Shown: positions 26,503 through 35,954, counted from the stretch's first letter. The stretch is DNA of 64,000 nucleotides from Pseudoalteromonas apostichopi (GCF_030297135.1 NZ_AP028065.1:1612001-1676000); one strand, 5' to 3'. The notes: generated by a model not told the origin, from the sequence alone. Made by a program: numbers and translations.

Positions 26503-27225
26503 TTATTGAGCCGCTTCTTTATCAGCGATTTCTTTTTCAATAAACGCCATTGCTTCATCAATCATGTACGTCATCATGTTTTTAGCACGCTCAGGATCGC
26601 CGCTCGCAATTGCGTTATACACTTTAAAGTGCTCCTCAGCGATGGCCTTTTTATTGCCTTTAGCTGGCGTAGTATGCTGAATACTCACGTGCAGCGCTGT
26701 GCGAATAAAATCACGTAATTGGTAGAAAAAACGGTTACCACTGGCATGTAAAATTGCCGTGTGAAATGCAAGATCAGGCTCATGCATCACGCCTTCAGGC
26801 TCTTCTGCCGCAGCTTGCATTTTATCTAGTGCCATTTTAATTTCTGCAATTGCCGCTTGGTCGCCTTTTCTTGCTGCAAGTGCTGCTGCTTGAGGTTCGA
26901 TAGCCAAGCGCACTTGTAAGAATTCTTTAAGTACGTAAAGTGAAGGGCTGCTTTCTAGTAACCATTTTAATACGCTTGTGTCGTATAAGTTCCAGTTCTC
27001 CGCCGATTCAACACGAATACCTTGTCGTGGACGAGAAGAAATCAGTCCTTTTGCAGCAAGCATTTTCACTGCTTCACGGACAGCTGTGCGGCTAATACCA
27101 TACACTTCACATAGTTGTGCTTCAGTTGGTAGCCCCGTTTCAGTGTTATAATCACCAACAATAATTGCTTTACCGAGCTCATTGGTAACTTGTTGTGATA
27201 AGTTTAAATTTTCTAAACGCGCCAT
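26503..27225 (-). CDS. GntR/FadR-family regulator, candidate arabinose regulator (AraR-like)
   Basis: A 240-residue regulator with an N-terminal GntR winged helix (about 8-70; the recognition segment is GISRTAVREAVKMLAAKGLISSRPRQG). An all-helical FCD ligand-binding domain follows (about 95-225), with candidate metal histidines in DLAFHTAILHASGN and a later HVSIQH. It is divergent from the SSS transporter gene and upstream of the SDR gene. The shared motif seen before most arabinan genes also lies 24 bases before its own start, suggesting autoregulation. No AraC-type arabinose regulator occurs in the window, so this is the best candidate for the local regulator. Confidence 0.85.
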   Translation of the reverse strand: MARLENLNLSQQVTNELGKAIIVGDYNTETGLPTEAQLCEVYGISRTAVREAVKMLAAKGLISSRPRQGIRVESAENWNLYDTSVLKWLLESSPSLYVLKEFLQVRLAIEPQAAALAARKGDQAAIAEIKMALDKMQAAAEEPEGVMHEPDLAFHTAILHASGNRFFYQLRDFIRTALHVSIQHTTPAKGNKKAIAEEHFKVYNAIASGDPERAKNMMTYMIDEAMAFIEKEIADKEAAQ

Positions 27226-27248
27226 GTGTGTTCCTCAAAAGATCTGAG

Positions 27249-27261
27249 TAATATGATACAT
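27249..27261 (+). promoter_or_regulatory. candidate AraR-like operator before the GntR gene
   Basis: TAATATGATACAT is centred on a palindrome (ATAT-G-ATA) like the sites before the arabinose genes, 24 bases before the GntR start codon. It matches the motif more weakly than the others. Confidence 0.35.
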
Positions 27262-27414
27262 CTATAAAGCTATTCCGTCATCCTGCAAATAATCTATTAA
27301 AATCAATAGCAAACAAAAAACAACCTAATACAAGTGTCTAAAATTCACACAGTATAGTCACCATTTAGAACACAGACTGTCACCTTATTTTAACAAATCT
27401 CTTTCACTCGGCCT

Positions 27415-27427
27415 ATTTATAATATAA
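27415..27427 (-). promoter_or_regulatory. candidate AraR-like operator before the SSS transporter
   Basis: On the minus strand the site reads TTATATTATAAAT, which differs from TTGTATTATAAAA mainly at the G. It lies about 60 bases before the transporter start. Confidence 0.4.
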
Positions 27428-27486
27428 TATTTTTATTCAACAATTATAAAGCTAAACTCTCTTTTCAAAATTAGGTGGAACACACG

Positions 27487-29115
27487 ATGGTCGAACTAAG
27501 TACCTTAGACTGGGCAGTGCTAGCAGGATTTTTTGTCCTGTTACTTGGCGTTGTCGTGATGTCTATGCGACAAAAAGAAGAAGACACCGCTGATTACTTT
27601 TTAGCGGGTCGTAATGCAAGTTGGTTAGTGATTGGTGCCTCTATTTTCGCATCAAACATTGGCTCAGAACATTTAGTGGGTCTTTCAGGTTCAGGTGCAC
27701 AATCGGGTATGGCACTAGCTCACTGGGAGATGCAATCGTGGATCATTCTACTACTCGGTTGGATTTTCGTGCCTTTCTATTGGAGTAGTAAAGTCTACAC
27801 CATGCCTGAATTCTTAGAGCGCCGCTTTAACTCTAAATCACGTACTTTCTTATCTGTAATCTCATTGATTAGCTATGTATTAACCAAGGTCGCAGTAACG
27901 GTTTATGCCGGCGGTATCGCATTTAAAACAATCTTAGGTATTGAGAGTATTTGGGGTATCGATTTCTTCTGGATCTCAGCCATTGGCCTTGTAGTGATCA
28001 CGGGTATTTATACGGTGCTTGGTGGTATGAAAGCCATTATGTGGACCTCTGTGTTGCAAACTCCGGTGCTCATTATTGGCTCCTTAGTCATACTCGTTGT
28101 TGGTCTAGATAAAGTAGGTGGCTGGGCAGAAGTTGAGCGTATCAACGATGCTAATATGCATCTTATTCGTAGTGCTTCAGATGCTGAGTTCCCTTGGCCT
28201 GGCATTGTATTTGGTTCATTCATTATTGGTTTTTGGTATTGGTGTACCGACCAATACATCGTACAACGTGTTTTATCTGCAAAAGGCATTAAAGAAGCAC
28301 GTCGCGGTACCATGTTCGCCGGTTACTTAAAGCTACTTCCTGTATTTATCTTCTTAGTGCCGGGCATGATTGCATACGCATTGAATGTTAAAGGTATTAT
28401 TAGCTATGACAGTGCTGACCAAGCATTCCCAACTCTCGTTGCTGAGCTATTACCAGCTGGTGTTAAGGGGATTGTAATTGGTGGTTTAGTAGCAGCCCTT
28501 ATGAGTTCTTTAGCATCATTATTTAATTCGTCAGCGACCTTGTTCACGATTGATTTCTATAAAAAATTCAAACCTGAATCATCTGAGAGGCACCTTCTTA
28601 AAGTAGGCCGTATTGCCACTATCGTTATTGTTATATTAGGCTTGCTGTGGATACCCGTCATGAGTTTAATAGCCGATGTGCTTTATGAATACTTGCAAAG
28701 TGTGCAGTCTCTTATTGCACCGGGAATTGCAGCAGTATTCTTACTAGGTTTATGCAGTAAACGCATCACTCCAACTGCTGGTTTTGTGGGTTTAGTATCA
28801 GGTTTTGTGCTTGGTATGATCCGCTTAGTGTTGCTGCCATTTAAAGATGATTTAACAGGTTCATCATTTGCGTGGATCACCACGATGAACTGGTTATATT
28901 ACTGTATTCTGCTATTTGTCGTGGTCGTTGCGATTATGATTGTGGTGAGTATTTTCACCAAGCAAGCAGACGAAGAACAATTGAAAGGTCTTACTTTCTC
29001 AAGCCTAGATAAAGCAACGATGAAAGAAGTAGCTGCCGGCCTAGATAAGTGGGATTACATTCATACCGCGGGTATTATTGGTATTACTGCCTTTATTTAC
29101 TACCGCTTCTGGTAA
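27487..29115 (+). CDS. SSS-family sodium/sugar symporter (SGLT type)
   Basis: About 542 residues with 13 to 14 membrane helices. YFLAGRNASWLVIGASIFASNIGSEHLVGLSG is the SGLT-type signature, and ASIFASNIGSEH matches the sugar-binding first inverted-repeat helix of vSGLT. WYWCTDQYIVQRVLSAK and SSLASLFNSSATLFTIDFYKK (sodium-site serines) follow. It should import a monosaccharide with Na+, here most likely L-arabinose. ATG 27487 is the start because AGGTGGAA lies in front; an in-frame GTG at 27475 lies inside that ribosome site. It is divergent from the GntR gene and has a terminator. Confidence 0.9.
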   Translation: MVELSTLDWAVLAGFFVLLLGVVVMSMRQKEEDTADYFLAGRNASWLVIGASIFASNIGSEHLVGLSGSGAQSGMALAHWEMQSWIILLLGWIFVPFYWSSKVYTMPEFLERRFNSKSRTFLSVISLISYVLTKVAVTVYAGGIAFKTILGIESIWGIDFFWISAIGLVVITGIYTVLGGMKAIMWTSVLQTPVLIIGSLVILVVGLDKVGGWAEVERINDANMHLIRSASDAEFPWPGIVFGSFIIGFWYWCTDQYIVQRVLSAKGIKEARRGTMFAGYLKLLPVFIFLVPGMIAYALNVKGIISYDSADQAFPTLVAELLPAGVKGIVIGGLVAALMSSLASLFNSSATLFTIDFYKKFKPESSERHLLKVGRIATIVIVILGLLWIPVMSLIADVLYEYLQSVQSLIAPGIAAVFLLGLCSKRITPTAGFVGLVSGFVLGMIRLVLLPFKDDLTGSSFAWITTMNWLYYCILLFVVVVAIMIVVSIFTKQADEEQLKGLTFSSLDKATMKEVAAGLDKWDYIHTAGIIGITAFIYYRFW

Positions 29116-29135
29116 TCGTTCGTTCCCAAAGTTGT

Positions 29136-29161
29136 AGGGCGCCAATTGGCGCCCTTTTTTT
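29136..29161. terminator. Rho-independent terminator after the SSS transporter gene
   Basis: A perfect AGGGCGCCAA/TTGGCGCCCT hairpin is followed by a T run. It could also serve the convergent GH43 gene. Confidence 0.9.
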
Positions 29162-29169
29162 AAAAGTTG

Positions 29170-30198
29170 TTAATCGGCGAGTTCTGGTGAGAACACTGGA
29201 AAACCGTTTTTATCCCACGTAATAATGCGTGCTCGCGCATGGCGATTTGGGTCTGTCAGTGGTGTGCCTTTCAGCTCTTTATAGTCACGACTGTGATAAA
29301 TCATTAAATCGGTTACACCATCTTCAGCTTTTACAAAACTGTTGTGCCCAGGGCCAAAACGACCTAGCTCAGCATTGGTGGTGAACACCGGCTCAGCCTT
29401 TTTATGCCAACTAGCAGGATCAAGCAAATCAGCATTCACATCTGCCCATAGCAAGCCCATCGCATATCGATGATCGGTGGCACTGGCTGAATACGTGACA
29501 AATATTTTATCACCATGGGTGATGACTGCAGCACCTTCGTTTACCTTGTAGCCTTGCACTTCCCAATCAAGGGTTGGCTCTGTAATCGCGATAATGGGTT
29601 CTTTAATTGATGTTGGTGAGTCCATTTCAGCTAACCATAAAGCAGAGTTATAAGTTGCAGGCTGGTTCTGCTGCGCCCAAATCATATAACGCTTACCCTT
29701 GTGCGTGAAACTTGTGGCATCAAGCGAAAAACTATCAAGGTGGCTGGTTACTTGCCCCATTTCTTGCCACTCACCTTGCATCGGATTAGCACTGTCGTTT
29801 TTAAGCGCATACATACGAATACTGAACGGCTTTTCGATATCACCTGCGGCGAAGTAGATATACCAACTGCCATCAATCTGATGTAGCTCAGGGGCCCAAA
29901 TATTGACACTCATTAGGCCTTTATCGCGCTTTTGCCAAATAACTTTCGGCTCTGCTAATTTTAAATCGTTTAAACGACAAGCTTGGCGCAGCTCAATTTC
30001 ATCAAATTTCGGCGAACTACCAATAAACGTGTAACAACCACTTTTATCATCACGAACTAACCATGGATCAGCACGTTTGAGTACAATGGGGTTATCAATT
30101 GGCGCAAGAGTCTTGCTACTATTAGCATCAGCAAAGGCTGACAATGACGAGGCGCTTAACGCACTAACAAGCGTTAGCCGAGATATTTTTTTGAGCAT
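29170..30198 (-). CDS. GH43 exo-arabinofuranosidase-like (GH43_26 type)
   Basis: About 342 residues after the preferred ATG 30198; the frame is open to 30273 but the signal peptide begins at MLKKISRLTLVSALSASS. A five-bladed propeller carries the GH43 triad blocks RADPWLV (base Asp), WAPELH, LDATSF (second Asp) and YKVNEGAAV (acid Glu). The order resembles subfamily 26 exo-alpha-1,5-L-arabinofuranosidases. It should release arabinose from arabino-oligosaccharides in the periplasm. It is divergent from the endo-arabinanase gene, with one shared operator-like site between them. Confidence 0.85.
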   Translation of the reverse strand: MLKKISRLTLVSALSASSLSAFADANSSKTLAPIDNPIVLKRADPWLVRDDKSGCYTFIGSSPKFDEIELRQACRLNDLKLAEPKVIWQKRDKGLMSVNIWAPELHQIDGSWYIYFAAGDIEKPFSIRMYALKNDSANPMQGEWQEMGQVTSHLDSFSLDATSFTHKGKRYMIWAQQNQPATYNSALWLAEMDSPTSIKEPIIAITEPTLDWEVQGYKVNEGAAVITHGDKIFVTYSASATDHRYAMGLLWADVNADLLDPASWHKKAEPVFTTNAELGRFGPGHNSFVKAEDGVTDLMIYHSRDYKELKGTPLTDPNRHARARIITWDKNGFPVFSPELAD

Positions 30199-30237
30199 AA
30201 TGTGTCCTGTATTTCGTCTCGATTTTATTGTTAATAT

Positions 30238-30250
30238 TGTATTACATATT
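30238..30250 (+). promoter_or_regulatory. candidate AraR-like operator in a divergent GH43 promoter
   Basis: TTGTATTACATAT lies 40 bases before the left GH43 start and about 52 bases before the right GH43 start. It contains TGTA-T-TACA, a perfect small palindrome of the kind FadR-type GntR proteins bind. Confidence 0.5.
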
Positions 30251-30301
30251 ATATAGTAGCTGAATGAACACAAGAGTTAAAACAACAAAAGGTATTCAAG
30301 C

Positions 30302-31306
30302 ATGAGACTCGTAAGTAACGTGACACAAGCGATGAAGTGGCTTTCAACAGGGCTACTTTTTTCTGCCGCAGCCGTATCTGCAAAGCAAGTTGAAGTACAC
30401 GATCCGGTCATGGCCAAAGAAGGCGACACGTATTATGTATTTAGCACAGGCCCTGGCATTACCTATTATGAATCGAAAGATTTAACCAACTGGAAACTCA
30501 CAGGTCGCGTTTTTAAAGATGAGCCAAGTTGGGCAAAGCGTGTTTCCCCTAATTTCGGGGGCCACTTATGGGCACCCGATGTATACGAGAAAAATGGTAA
30601 ATTTTACCTTTATTATTCAGTCTCTGCATTTGGCAAAAACACCTCTGCAATTGGTGTAACGGTTAACGAAACCCTTGACCCAGCCTCACCTGATTACAAG
30701 TGGATTGACTACGGTATTGTGGTTGAATCAGTGCCAGAGCGTGACGATTGGAACGCTATCGACCCTGCGATTATCGTAGATGACAAGGGTACACCGTGGA
30801 TGAGCTTCGGTTCGTTTTGGGGGGGCTTAAAGCTAGTACAACTTGATGATGACATGGTTCGCTTAGCAAAGCCTGAAAAATGGCACCACATTGCGAGTCG
30901 TCCAAACACGGAGCATGGTCCGATTGAAGCACCTTATATCTTTAAAAAGAACGGCTATTACTACCTATTTGTATCATTTGATAAGTGCTGCCAAGGTGTA
31001 AAAAGTACTTACAATGTTCGCGTAGGTCGCAGCAAAAATGTTGAAGGCCCATATTTAGATAAGCAAGGTCGCTCAATGATTGATGGTGGTGGTAGCTTAG
31101 TTATTGAAGGTAACAAAGATTGGGCAGCCCTTGGTCACAATGCTGCATATACCTTTGATGGTAAAGACTATTTAGTATTACACGCCTACGAAACAGCAGA
31201 TAATGGCGTGCAAAAGCTACGTATTTTACCTATGAGTTGGAAAAACGATTGGCCTGTTGTTAACCCAGCCGACCTAAATAAGCTTACAACCAAGCTTAAA
31301 AAGTAA
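30302..31306 (+). CDS. endo-1,5-alpha-L-arabinanase (GH43_5 type)
   Basis: A 334-residue secreted enzyme that should cut the alpha-1,5-arabinan backbone. The signal peptide ends near VSA (about residue 27). The catalytic set is visible: Asp34 in VHDPVM (base), Asp154 in NAIDPAI (pKa modulator) and Glu209 in PIEAPY (acid). These correspond to Asp38, Asp158 and Glu221 of Cellvibrio Arb43A as I recall. GGHLWAPDVY, GSFWGGLKL and LGHNAAY are also conserved. The length fits the single-domain enzyme, and there is no carbohydrate-binding module. A terminator follows. Confidence 0.92.
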   Translation: MRLVSNVTQAMKWLSTGLLFSAAAVSAKQVEVHDPVMAKEGDTYYVFSTGPGITYYESKDLTNWKLTGRVFKDEPSWAKRVSPNFGGHLWAPDVYEKNGKFYLYYSVSAFGKNTSAIGVTVNETLDPASPDYKWIDYGIVVESVPERDDWNAIDPAIIVDDKGTPWMSFGSFWGGLKLVQLDDDMVRLAKPEKWHHIASRPNTEHGPIEAPYIFKKNGYYYLFVSFDKCCQGVKSTYNVRVGRSKNVEGPYLDKQGRSMIDGGGSLVIEGNKDWAALGHNAAYTFDGKDYLVLHAYETADNGVQKLRILPMSWKNDWPVVNPADLNKLTTKLKK

Positions 31307-31318
31307 TTATTCAAACGT

Positions 31319-31346
31319 AAAAAACCTGCAAAATTGCAGGTTTTTT
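31319..31346. terminator. Rho-independent terminator between convergent genes
   Basis: AACCTGCAA pairs with TTGCAGGTT, with an A run before and a T run after. It lies between the endo-arabinanase gene and the convergent FKBP gene. Confidence 0.85.
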
Positions 31347-31388
31347 ATTTACTTAAGTGACCTAGTTTGAGGTTCCAAGAAGGTACTA

Positions 31389-31814
31389 TTAATTAAAATC
31401 AAGCAAGGTAATATCAACTAGCATGGGGCTTTGACAGCCTTGCTGATGCTTCTCGTCAATAAACGAGCTATACACATCACGTGCAAGGTGCGCAGGTATT
31501 AAAATCTCAAAGCGACTCCCTTTATTCATTAATTGCAGCGCCTCTTGTAAGCCCACTATCGCCTCTGCAATTTCGTACTCTACAGCAGCACCTTGCTTGC
31601 GAGTATCGAATAACACCCGACCATTTTTAAGTGTAACCCGTTGATGCACAACCACTGTGGCATCCCAACTAGGTTTATCCCCCTGACCTTGCTCAATTAT
31701 TCGATAACCAAGCCCTGTGGGTGTGTGATAAAAACTGTGTTGCTCAGCGTTGTTATCTAAAAGCGACGGTAAGATTTGCTCTTTAGCCGTCGCAAACACA
31801 TTGTTGCTTAACAT
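31389..31814 (-). CDS. FKBP-type peptidyl-prolyl isomerase-like protein
   Basis: About 141 residues. YHTPTGLGYRIIEQGQGDKP, VVVHQRVTLKNGRVLFDTRKQGAAVEYEIAEAIVGLQEALQLMNKGSRFEILIP follows the FKBP fold, but several pocket residues differ from canonical FKBPs (V-H-Q where V-H-Y is usual). Peptide isomerase activity is therefore uncertain. No clear signal peptide is seen. ATG 31814 is used; the TTG two codons upstream is less likely. It lies 10 bases after the GH127 stop in the same operon, an odd partner for a glycosidase. It may be a chaperone for the secreted enzyme. Confidence 0.8.
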   Translation of the reverse strand: MLSNNVFATAKEQILPSLLDNNAEQHSFYHTPTGLGYRIIEQGQGDKPSWDATVVVHQRVTLKNGRVLFDTRKQGAAVEYEIAEAIVGLQEALQLMNKGSRFEILIPAHLARDVYSSFIDEKHQQGCQSPMLVDITLLDFN

Positions 31815-31824
31815 AGCCAACTCT

Positions 31825-34269
31825 TTATTGTGTGTTGATTAAACGAATACCATAGATACCACCAGCAACAGAGTCTTTGTCGGCAGCAAAACGTAAGGTA
31901 AGCGTTTTCGACTTTTTCATTGCCTCTGTTAATGGGTAATCAATGGTGTAGAACTCATCAGTTGGCTTGCCTACGGGCAAACTAACTGCAGCTAATTGCT
32001 CACCATTTAAATTAATAGAGAAATGACGGTCCACATCGCCAATAAAATAGCGAACACGCAAAGCAACCGCTTTTTGTTCTGGGTTACTAAGCTGATACTC
32101 AAACCAACCTGTCGCATCGCGCCAGTGATGACCATTATTGACACCTGCACGGGTTCCTTCACCTTTAAAGTCGTGTTCAACTTCAGGTTGTTGCTCACCC
32201 GGCGTAATTTGATCAACGGTTAATAAACGAAGTTGCTCTTTCGCTTGTTCAACAGCTTTTGCATTGGCAACAAATTGCGTGAACTGAGCTTTGCTTTGCT
32301 GCGGCCAATACACTTGATAACGACTATCGTGTAAGCGGAAGAACGGAATTAGCTCAGTACTTTTGGTGTTATCGATACCTTGTTTAGCAATCGCCACATT
32401 TTTATCGGCGATAAATGCTAGCTCTTGACCCGGCTTACGAGTGAGGTCGGCAATAAATTTTTCTGGCTCACTCAGCATGATTGGTAGAGCTTCTGGCGGA
32501 CAAGTTGGCCCTGCAGCGATGTGGCCCATGCGGCTATTGTCAGCAACAAAGTTAAGCTTTTCATTTGCAAAAGCGTGTACTTTAGTAGCCATTACAACAG
32601 GTCCGTACATCACAGAATAATAATGCTGACCATCAGGTAGCTGCTCAGTATAAAGCTTAGGGCTAAGTTCAAAAGCAAGCTTATCACCGCTTTGCCATGC
32701 ATGGCTGATACTGTAATAACCGTCTTTTTCGGTTGCGCTTACAGCCTGTCCATTTAAAGTAAAGCTCAGCTCACCCTGCTGCCAAGACGGTTTACGAATA
32801 TGAATTACCGACTCAGAGCTTTGCTCTTCAGACAAGCGATTCACAGTAAGTGAGACCTTGTTATCATCTGGGAATTGGCTGTCTTGCGTGATCTGTAAAC
32901 CCTGCTGCTGCCAATTTAACGTGCTTGGAATAAACAAGTTTACCCATAACTCTTTACCGGTATTGCTATAAATCAGCTCACCATATTTGCTGTGATTTTC
33001 AATACCTGAGCCTACGCAACACCACATAGAATCTTGCACTGACGAATACATGCGGTAATGCCCAGGGCGCATTGAGGTAAAGTAAACAAGACCACCATGC
33101 TCTGGGTGTTGTGACGATAAAATATGGTTATATGTGGCGCGCTCATAATAGTCTAAATAGCGCGTATCACCGGTTTTTAAGAACAATAATTTACTCAGTT
33201 TCATCATGTTGTAAGTGTTGCAGGTTTCTGGGCCTTCAACATCTTCAACCATGGGCGTGAAGTCACTTTTATCATGAAAATGCTCACGTACCGAGTTACC
33301 GCCAATAGATACTGAGCGCTCTTGGCTTACTGTTTTCCAGAAAAAGTCAGCACCTTGCTGCCATGCTTTATCATCGCTGGCATTAGCCACTTTCAACATA
33401 CCAATAATTTTTGGTATTTGTGTATTGGCATGCAGGCCAGTTAACTTATCTTCTTTATGTAACAACGGTTCAATAATGATGTTATGAGAGAACTGTCGGG
33501 CTAGTTTTAAGTAGCGCTCATCGTCACTGATAAAATACATATCAGCAAAAACATCATTTAAGCCACCATGCTCTGAATACAGCATTTGTTGAACTTGCTC
33601 ATCAGTTAGCTTAGCAGTGATCGCTAAGAACCATTCGCCTAACTTAAATAGCATTTGTTTGGCTTTATCATTGCCTGCCACGTCGTATGCATCACGCAAG
33701 CCATGGAAAATTTTATCGATGTTATAAAGTGGTACCCAGCGGTCGTTTAAGCTGAATAAGTCGGCTTTGATTTCACCTCTTTCAATCTGCTGCCACATTT
33801 CATCGCCATTTGGGATACCGCCTAAGTAACCACCTGTGGCTTGTTGAGCGCGATCCAGCTCACTCAGCATATAATCTAAACGTTGCTTTAATTCTTCATC
33901 ACCTGTGGCAGCCCACGCAAGGCTCAAGGCAGAAAGATAATGACCGCCAATATGACCATCAAGGCCTGTACTTTCCCAGTTGCCATAGTTTGGCGCTTTT
34001 GGCTCAAGGCCTGCTTCACGCAGATAAGGAGCAAGCAGCTGATCAGGATGAAGTGCTAATAAATAACGCACATTCGTTTGTTGTGCATGTAAAAACGGGC
34101 TGGCACTTAAACTTATTTGCTTGAGGGCAAATAAATGTTGTTCGCTGGTATGTTCAGCATGCTCAACAGAAGCAGCTTGTTTACTGTCAGTTGGCATTTC
34201 ACTGCAACCGCTCACAGTTAATATTGCAGCGCAAACGCTTGCCAAATAGCTAACTTTGAATGTGTTCAT
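31825..34269 (-). CDS. GH127 beta-L-arabinofuranosidase lipoprotein
   Basis: An 814-residue lipoprotein (lipobox TVSGC; lipid cysteine at about residue 22). It has the (alpha/alpha)6 barrel of GH127, then beta-sandwich domains. Glu348 and Cys350 (in EGPETCNTYNM) and Cys417-Cys418 (in MWCCVGSGIENH) match the zinc-bound cysteine cluster of Bifidobacterium HypBA1 (Glu338, Cys340, Cys417, Cys418), with Cys417 as nucleophile. It should remove terminal beta-L-arabinofuranose, probably at the periplasmic or outer-membrane face. It is preceded by the GPH transporter gene and followed by FKBP. GH127 is much commoner in Bacteroidetes and Bifidobacteria. Confidence 0.9.
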   Translation of the reverse strand: MNTFKVSYLASVCAAILTVSGCSEMPTDSKQAASVEHAEHTSEQHLFALKQISLSASPFLHAQQTNVRYLLALHPDQLLAPYLREAGLEPKAPNYGNWESTGLDGHIGGHYLSALSLAWAATGDEELKQRLDYMLSELDRAQQATGGYLGGIPNGDEMWQQIERGEIKADLFSLNDRWVPLYNIDKIFHGLRDAYDVAGNDKAKQMLFKLGEWFLAITAKLTDEQVQQMLYSEHGGLNDVFADMYFISDDERYLKLARQFSHNIIIEPLLHKEDKLTGLHANTQIPKIIGMLKVANASDDKAWQQGADFFWKTVSQERSVSIGGNSVREHFHDKSDFTPMVEDVEGPETCNTYNMMKLSKLLFLKTGDTRYLDYYERATYNHILSSQHPEHGGLVYFTSMRPGHYRMYSSVQDSMWCCVGSGIENHSKYGELIYSNTGKELWVNLFIPSTLNWQQQGLQITQDSQFPDDNKVSLTVNRLSEEQSSESVIHIRKPSWQQGELSFTLNGQAVSATEKDGYYSISHAWQSGDKLAFELSPKLYTEQLPDGQHYYSVMYGPVVMATKVHAFANEKLNFVADNSRMGHIAAGPTCPPEALPIMLSEPEKFIADLTRKPGQELAFIADKNVAIAKQGIDNTKSTELIPFFRLHDSRYQVYWPQQSKAQFTQFVANAKAVEQAKEQLRLLTVDQITPGEQQPEVEHDFKGEGTRAGVNNGHHWRDATGWFEYQLSNPEQKAVALRVRYFIGDVDRHFSINLNGEQLAAVSLPVGKPTDEFYTIDYPLTEAMKKSKTLTLRFAADKDSVAGGIYGIRLINTQ

Positions 34270-34307
34270 ACTGTTGTCTCCCAGCGAATTGTTATTTTAA
34301 AGAGCAA

Positions 34308-34336
34308 AGCGCACACACTTTTTAAGTGTGTGCGTT
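34308..34336 (-). terminator. hairpin between transporter and GH127 genes
   Basis: On the minus strand ACGCACACACTT pairs with AAGTGTGTGCG across a short A/T loop, without a strong T run. It could attenuate, or mark an RNA processing site, rather than stop transcription. Confidence 0.45.
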
Positions 34337-34346
34337 TAAAGAGTAG

Positions 34347-35684
34347 TTATTTTGGTAGGCGTTTATGAATAACCATATCCGTATAGTACTCATCGGTAAT
34401 TTTGTATTTTTTCAAGATCAGACCTAGCAAGGCGTGGAATACACCAGGAATGATAGTTAGCATCAGTGCTAAGCCCATTAGGGTAAATTCGGTTTGCTCA
34501 ACGTTAGGCTTGTACTCAAAAAATGCCAGTAATAAACCACCCGCTAAGCCAGCTAAACCGCCCCCTGCTTTTTGGCAGAATGAAATACCACCAAACGATA
34601 GGCCCGATGCACGGACGCCGTCTTTAATTTCACCGTAATCTACGGCTTCAGCAATAGCAGACCAGAACACAGGTGCATGTAAATCAACCACAAATGACAA
34701 GATGATATAAAGCACAAACGCCATCATTACATCGCCCGGTTGCACCACAAAGTACATTAGCAATGAGATGAATAGCACGGCAATTTGTGATTGACGGAAT
34801 AGCTTCATTTTACAGTAACGCTGGGTGATCCACGTACTTGCCACCATTGAGACAATAGATGCTGCAATACCCGCACTGGTAAAGGCCCCCGCTAAATCTG
34901 GTACACCTAAATAATACGTTGCGTAATACATAGCAACACTGCCACGGATCGCATAGCCAAGCGTACCAAGCACACATGCTGCACACAGTAGTAACCATTG
35001 GTCGTTCTTAATAAGTACTTTTAATTGCGTAAGTACACCTTCGGTTTGTGGCTCATGAGTAATACGTTCGCGAGTAGTAAAGAAGCAAAACAAAAATAGT
35101 GCTACGGCACATGCCGATACCAATGCCATTGCCAGTTTATAACCATACGACAAGCTGCCATCACCCCAATATGAGGCAAGTAGCGGTACTGAAAATACGA
35201 TTATTACATTAGCAATTTTTGCGAAGAACATACGGTAGCCGTTGGCTGACAAACGTTCTTTAGGATCAGCGGTTAATACACCAATGTAAGAAATATAAGG
35301 AATGGCAACACCGGTAAACATCAAGGTTGCAAACAGGTAAGTGGCATAAGCCCAAGCCAACTTCATGTTGTAGTCGAAATCAGGCGTAGTAAATAACAGT
35401 ACGACCGACAAACCATATGGCACAGATAAAAATAAGAACCAGTGACGGAACTGACCCCAACGAGTTTTCACTTTGTCGGTGATCACTCCCATTAATGGAT
35501 CGGTAAAGGCATCAACAAAACGCGCCACTAAAAACAACACCCCCATATCAACCGGATCAAGCCCGTAGATATCGGTGTAAAAGAAAGACATAAAATAGAA
35601 TAACGCTGCAACCATGACATTCACTGCCATGTCACCGGCACCAAAGCCGACCTTTTCTACAACGGATAACTTTTGAGATTCCAT
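34347..35684 (-). CDS. GPH-family sugar:cation symporter (MelB-like, MFS)
   Basis: About 445 residues with 12 membrane helices. EKVGFGAGDMAVNVMVAALFYFM opens helix 1 in the usual GPH manner. DAFTDPLMGVITDKVKTRWGQFRHWFL is the diagnostic GPH motif between helices 2 and 3, including the conserved acidic residue. GPH proteins move glycosides, pentosides or hexuronides with H+ or Na+. Position beside GH127 and near a TonB receptor suggests uptake of arabino-oligosaccharides or arabinose. ATG 35684 (MESQKLSV) is preferred over the frame start at 35720, whose extra residues precede the conserved start. Confidence 0.88.
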   Translation of the reverse strand: MESQKLSVVEKVGFGAGDMAVNVMVAALFYFMSFFYTDIYGLDPVDMGVLFLVARFVDAFTDPLMGVITDKVKTRWGQFRHWFLFLSVPYGLSVVLLFTTPDFDYNMKLAWAYATYLFATLMFTGVAIPYISYIGVLTADPKERLSANGYRMFFAKIANVIIVFSVPLLASYWGDGSLSYGYKLAMALVSACAVALFLFCFFTTRERITHEPQTEGVLTQLKVLIKNDQWLLLCAACVLGTLGYAIRGSVAMYYATYYLGVPDLAGAFTSAGIAASIVSMVASTWITQRYCKMKLFRQSQIAVLFISLLMYFVVQPGDVMMAFVLYIILSFVVDLHAPVFWSAIAEAVDYGEIKDGVRASGLSFGGISFCQKAGGGLAGLAGGLLLAFFEYKPNVEQTEFTLMGLALMLTIIPGVFHALLGLILKKYKITDEYYTDMVIHKRLPK

Positions 35685-35848
35685 ACAACAACACCCTAAT
35701 TGGTCAATAATGAGTCGCAACTCACTATTTCAAGCAATGTCGAAAACCATCAACATTGCGCATCAAATAAATTTACAGCCTTAGATATTACACAGCTTGG
35801 CCATAGCGTTCGTTATTTTTGTAAATTTAATGCTAATCTAATTAATAG

Positions 35849-35861
35849 TATTATCATACTT
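35849..35861 (-). promoter_or_regulatory. candidate AraR-like operator upstream of the GPH transporter gene
   Basis: On the minus strand the site reads AAGTATGATAATA, differing from TTGTATGATAATA only at the first two bases. It lies about 165 bases before the transporter start. Confidence 0.4.
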
Positions 35862-35910
35862 ATTAAATCGCAACTCTTTTCGACCGATAGTTTGGTTTAT
35901 AAAAACCAAT

Positions 35911-35937
35911 AAAAAACCCCAGCAAAGCCGGGGTTTT
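35911..35937 (-). terminator. Rho-independent terminator after the TonB-dependent receptor gene
   Basis: On the minus strand a CCCCGGC...GCTGGGG hairpin is followed by six Ts. It lies directly after the receptor stop. Confidence 0.85.
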
Positions 35938-35954
35938 GGGTCTATTTTAGAAAT

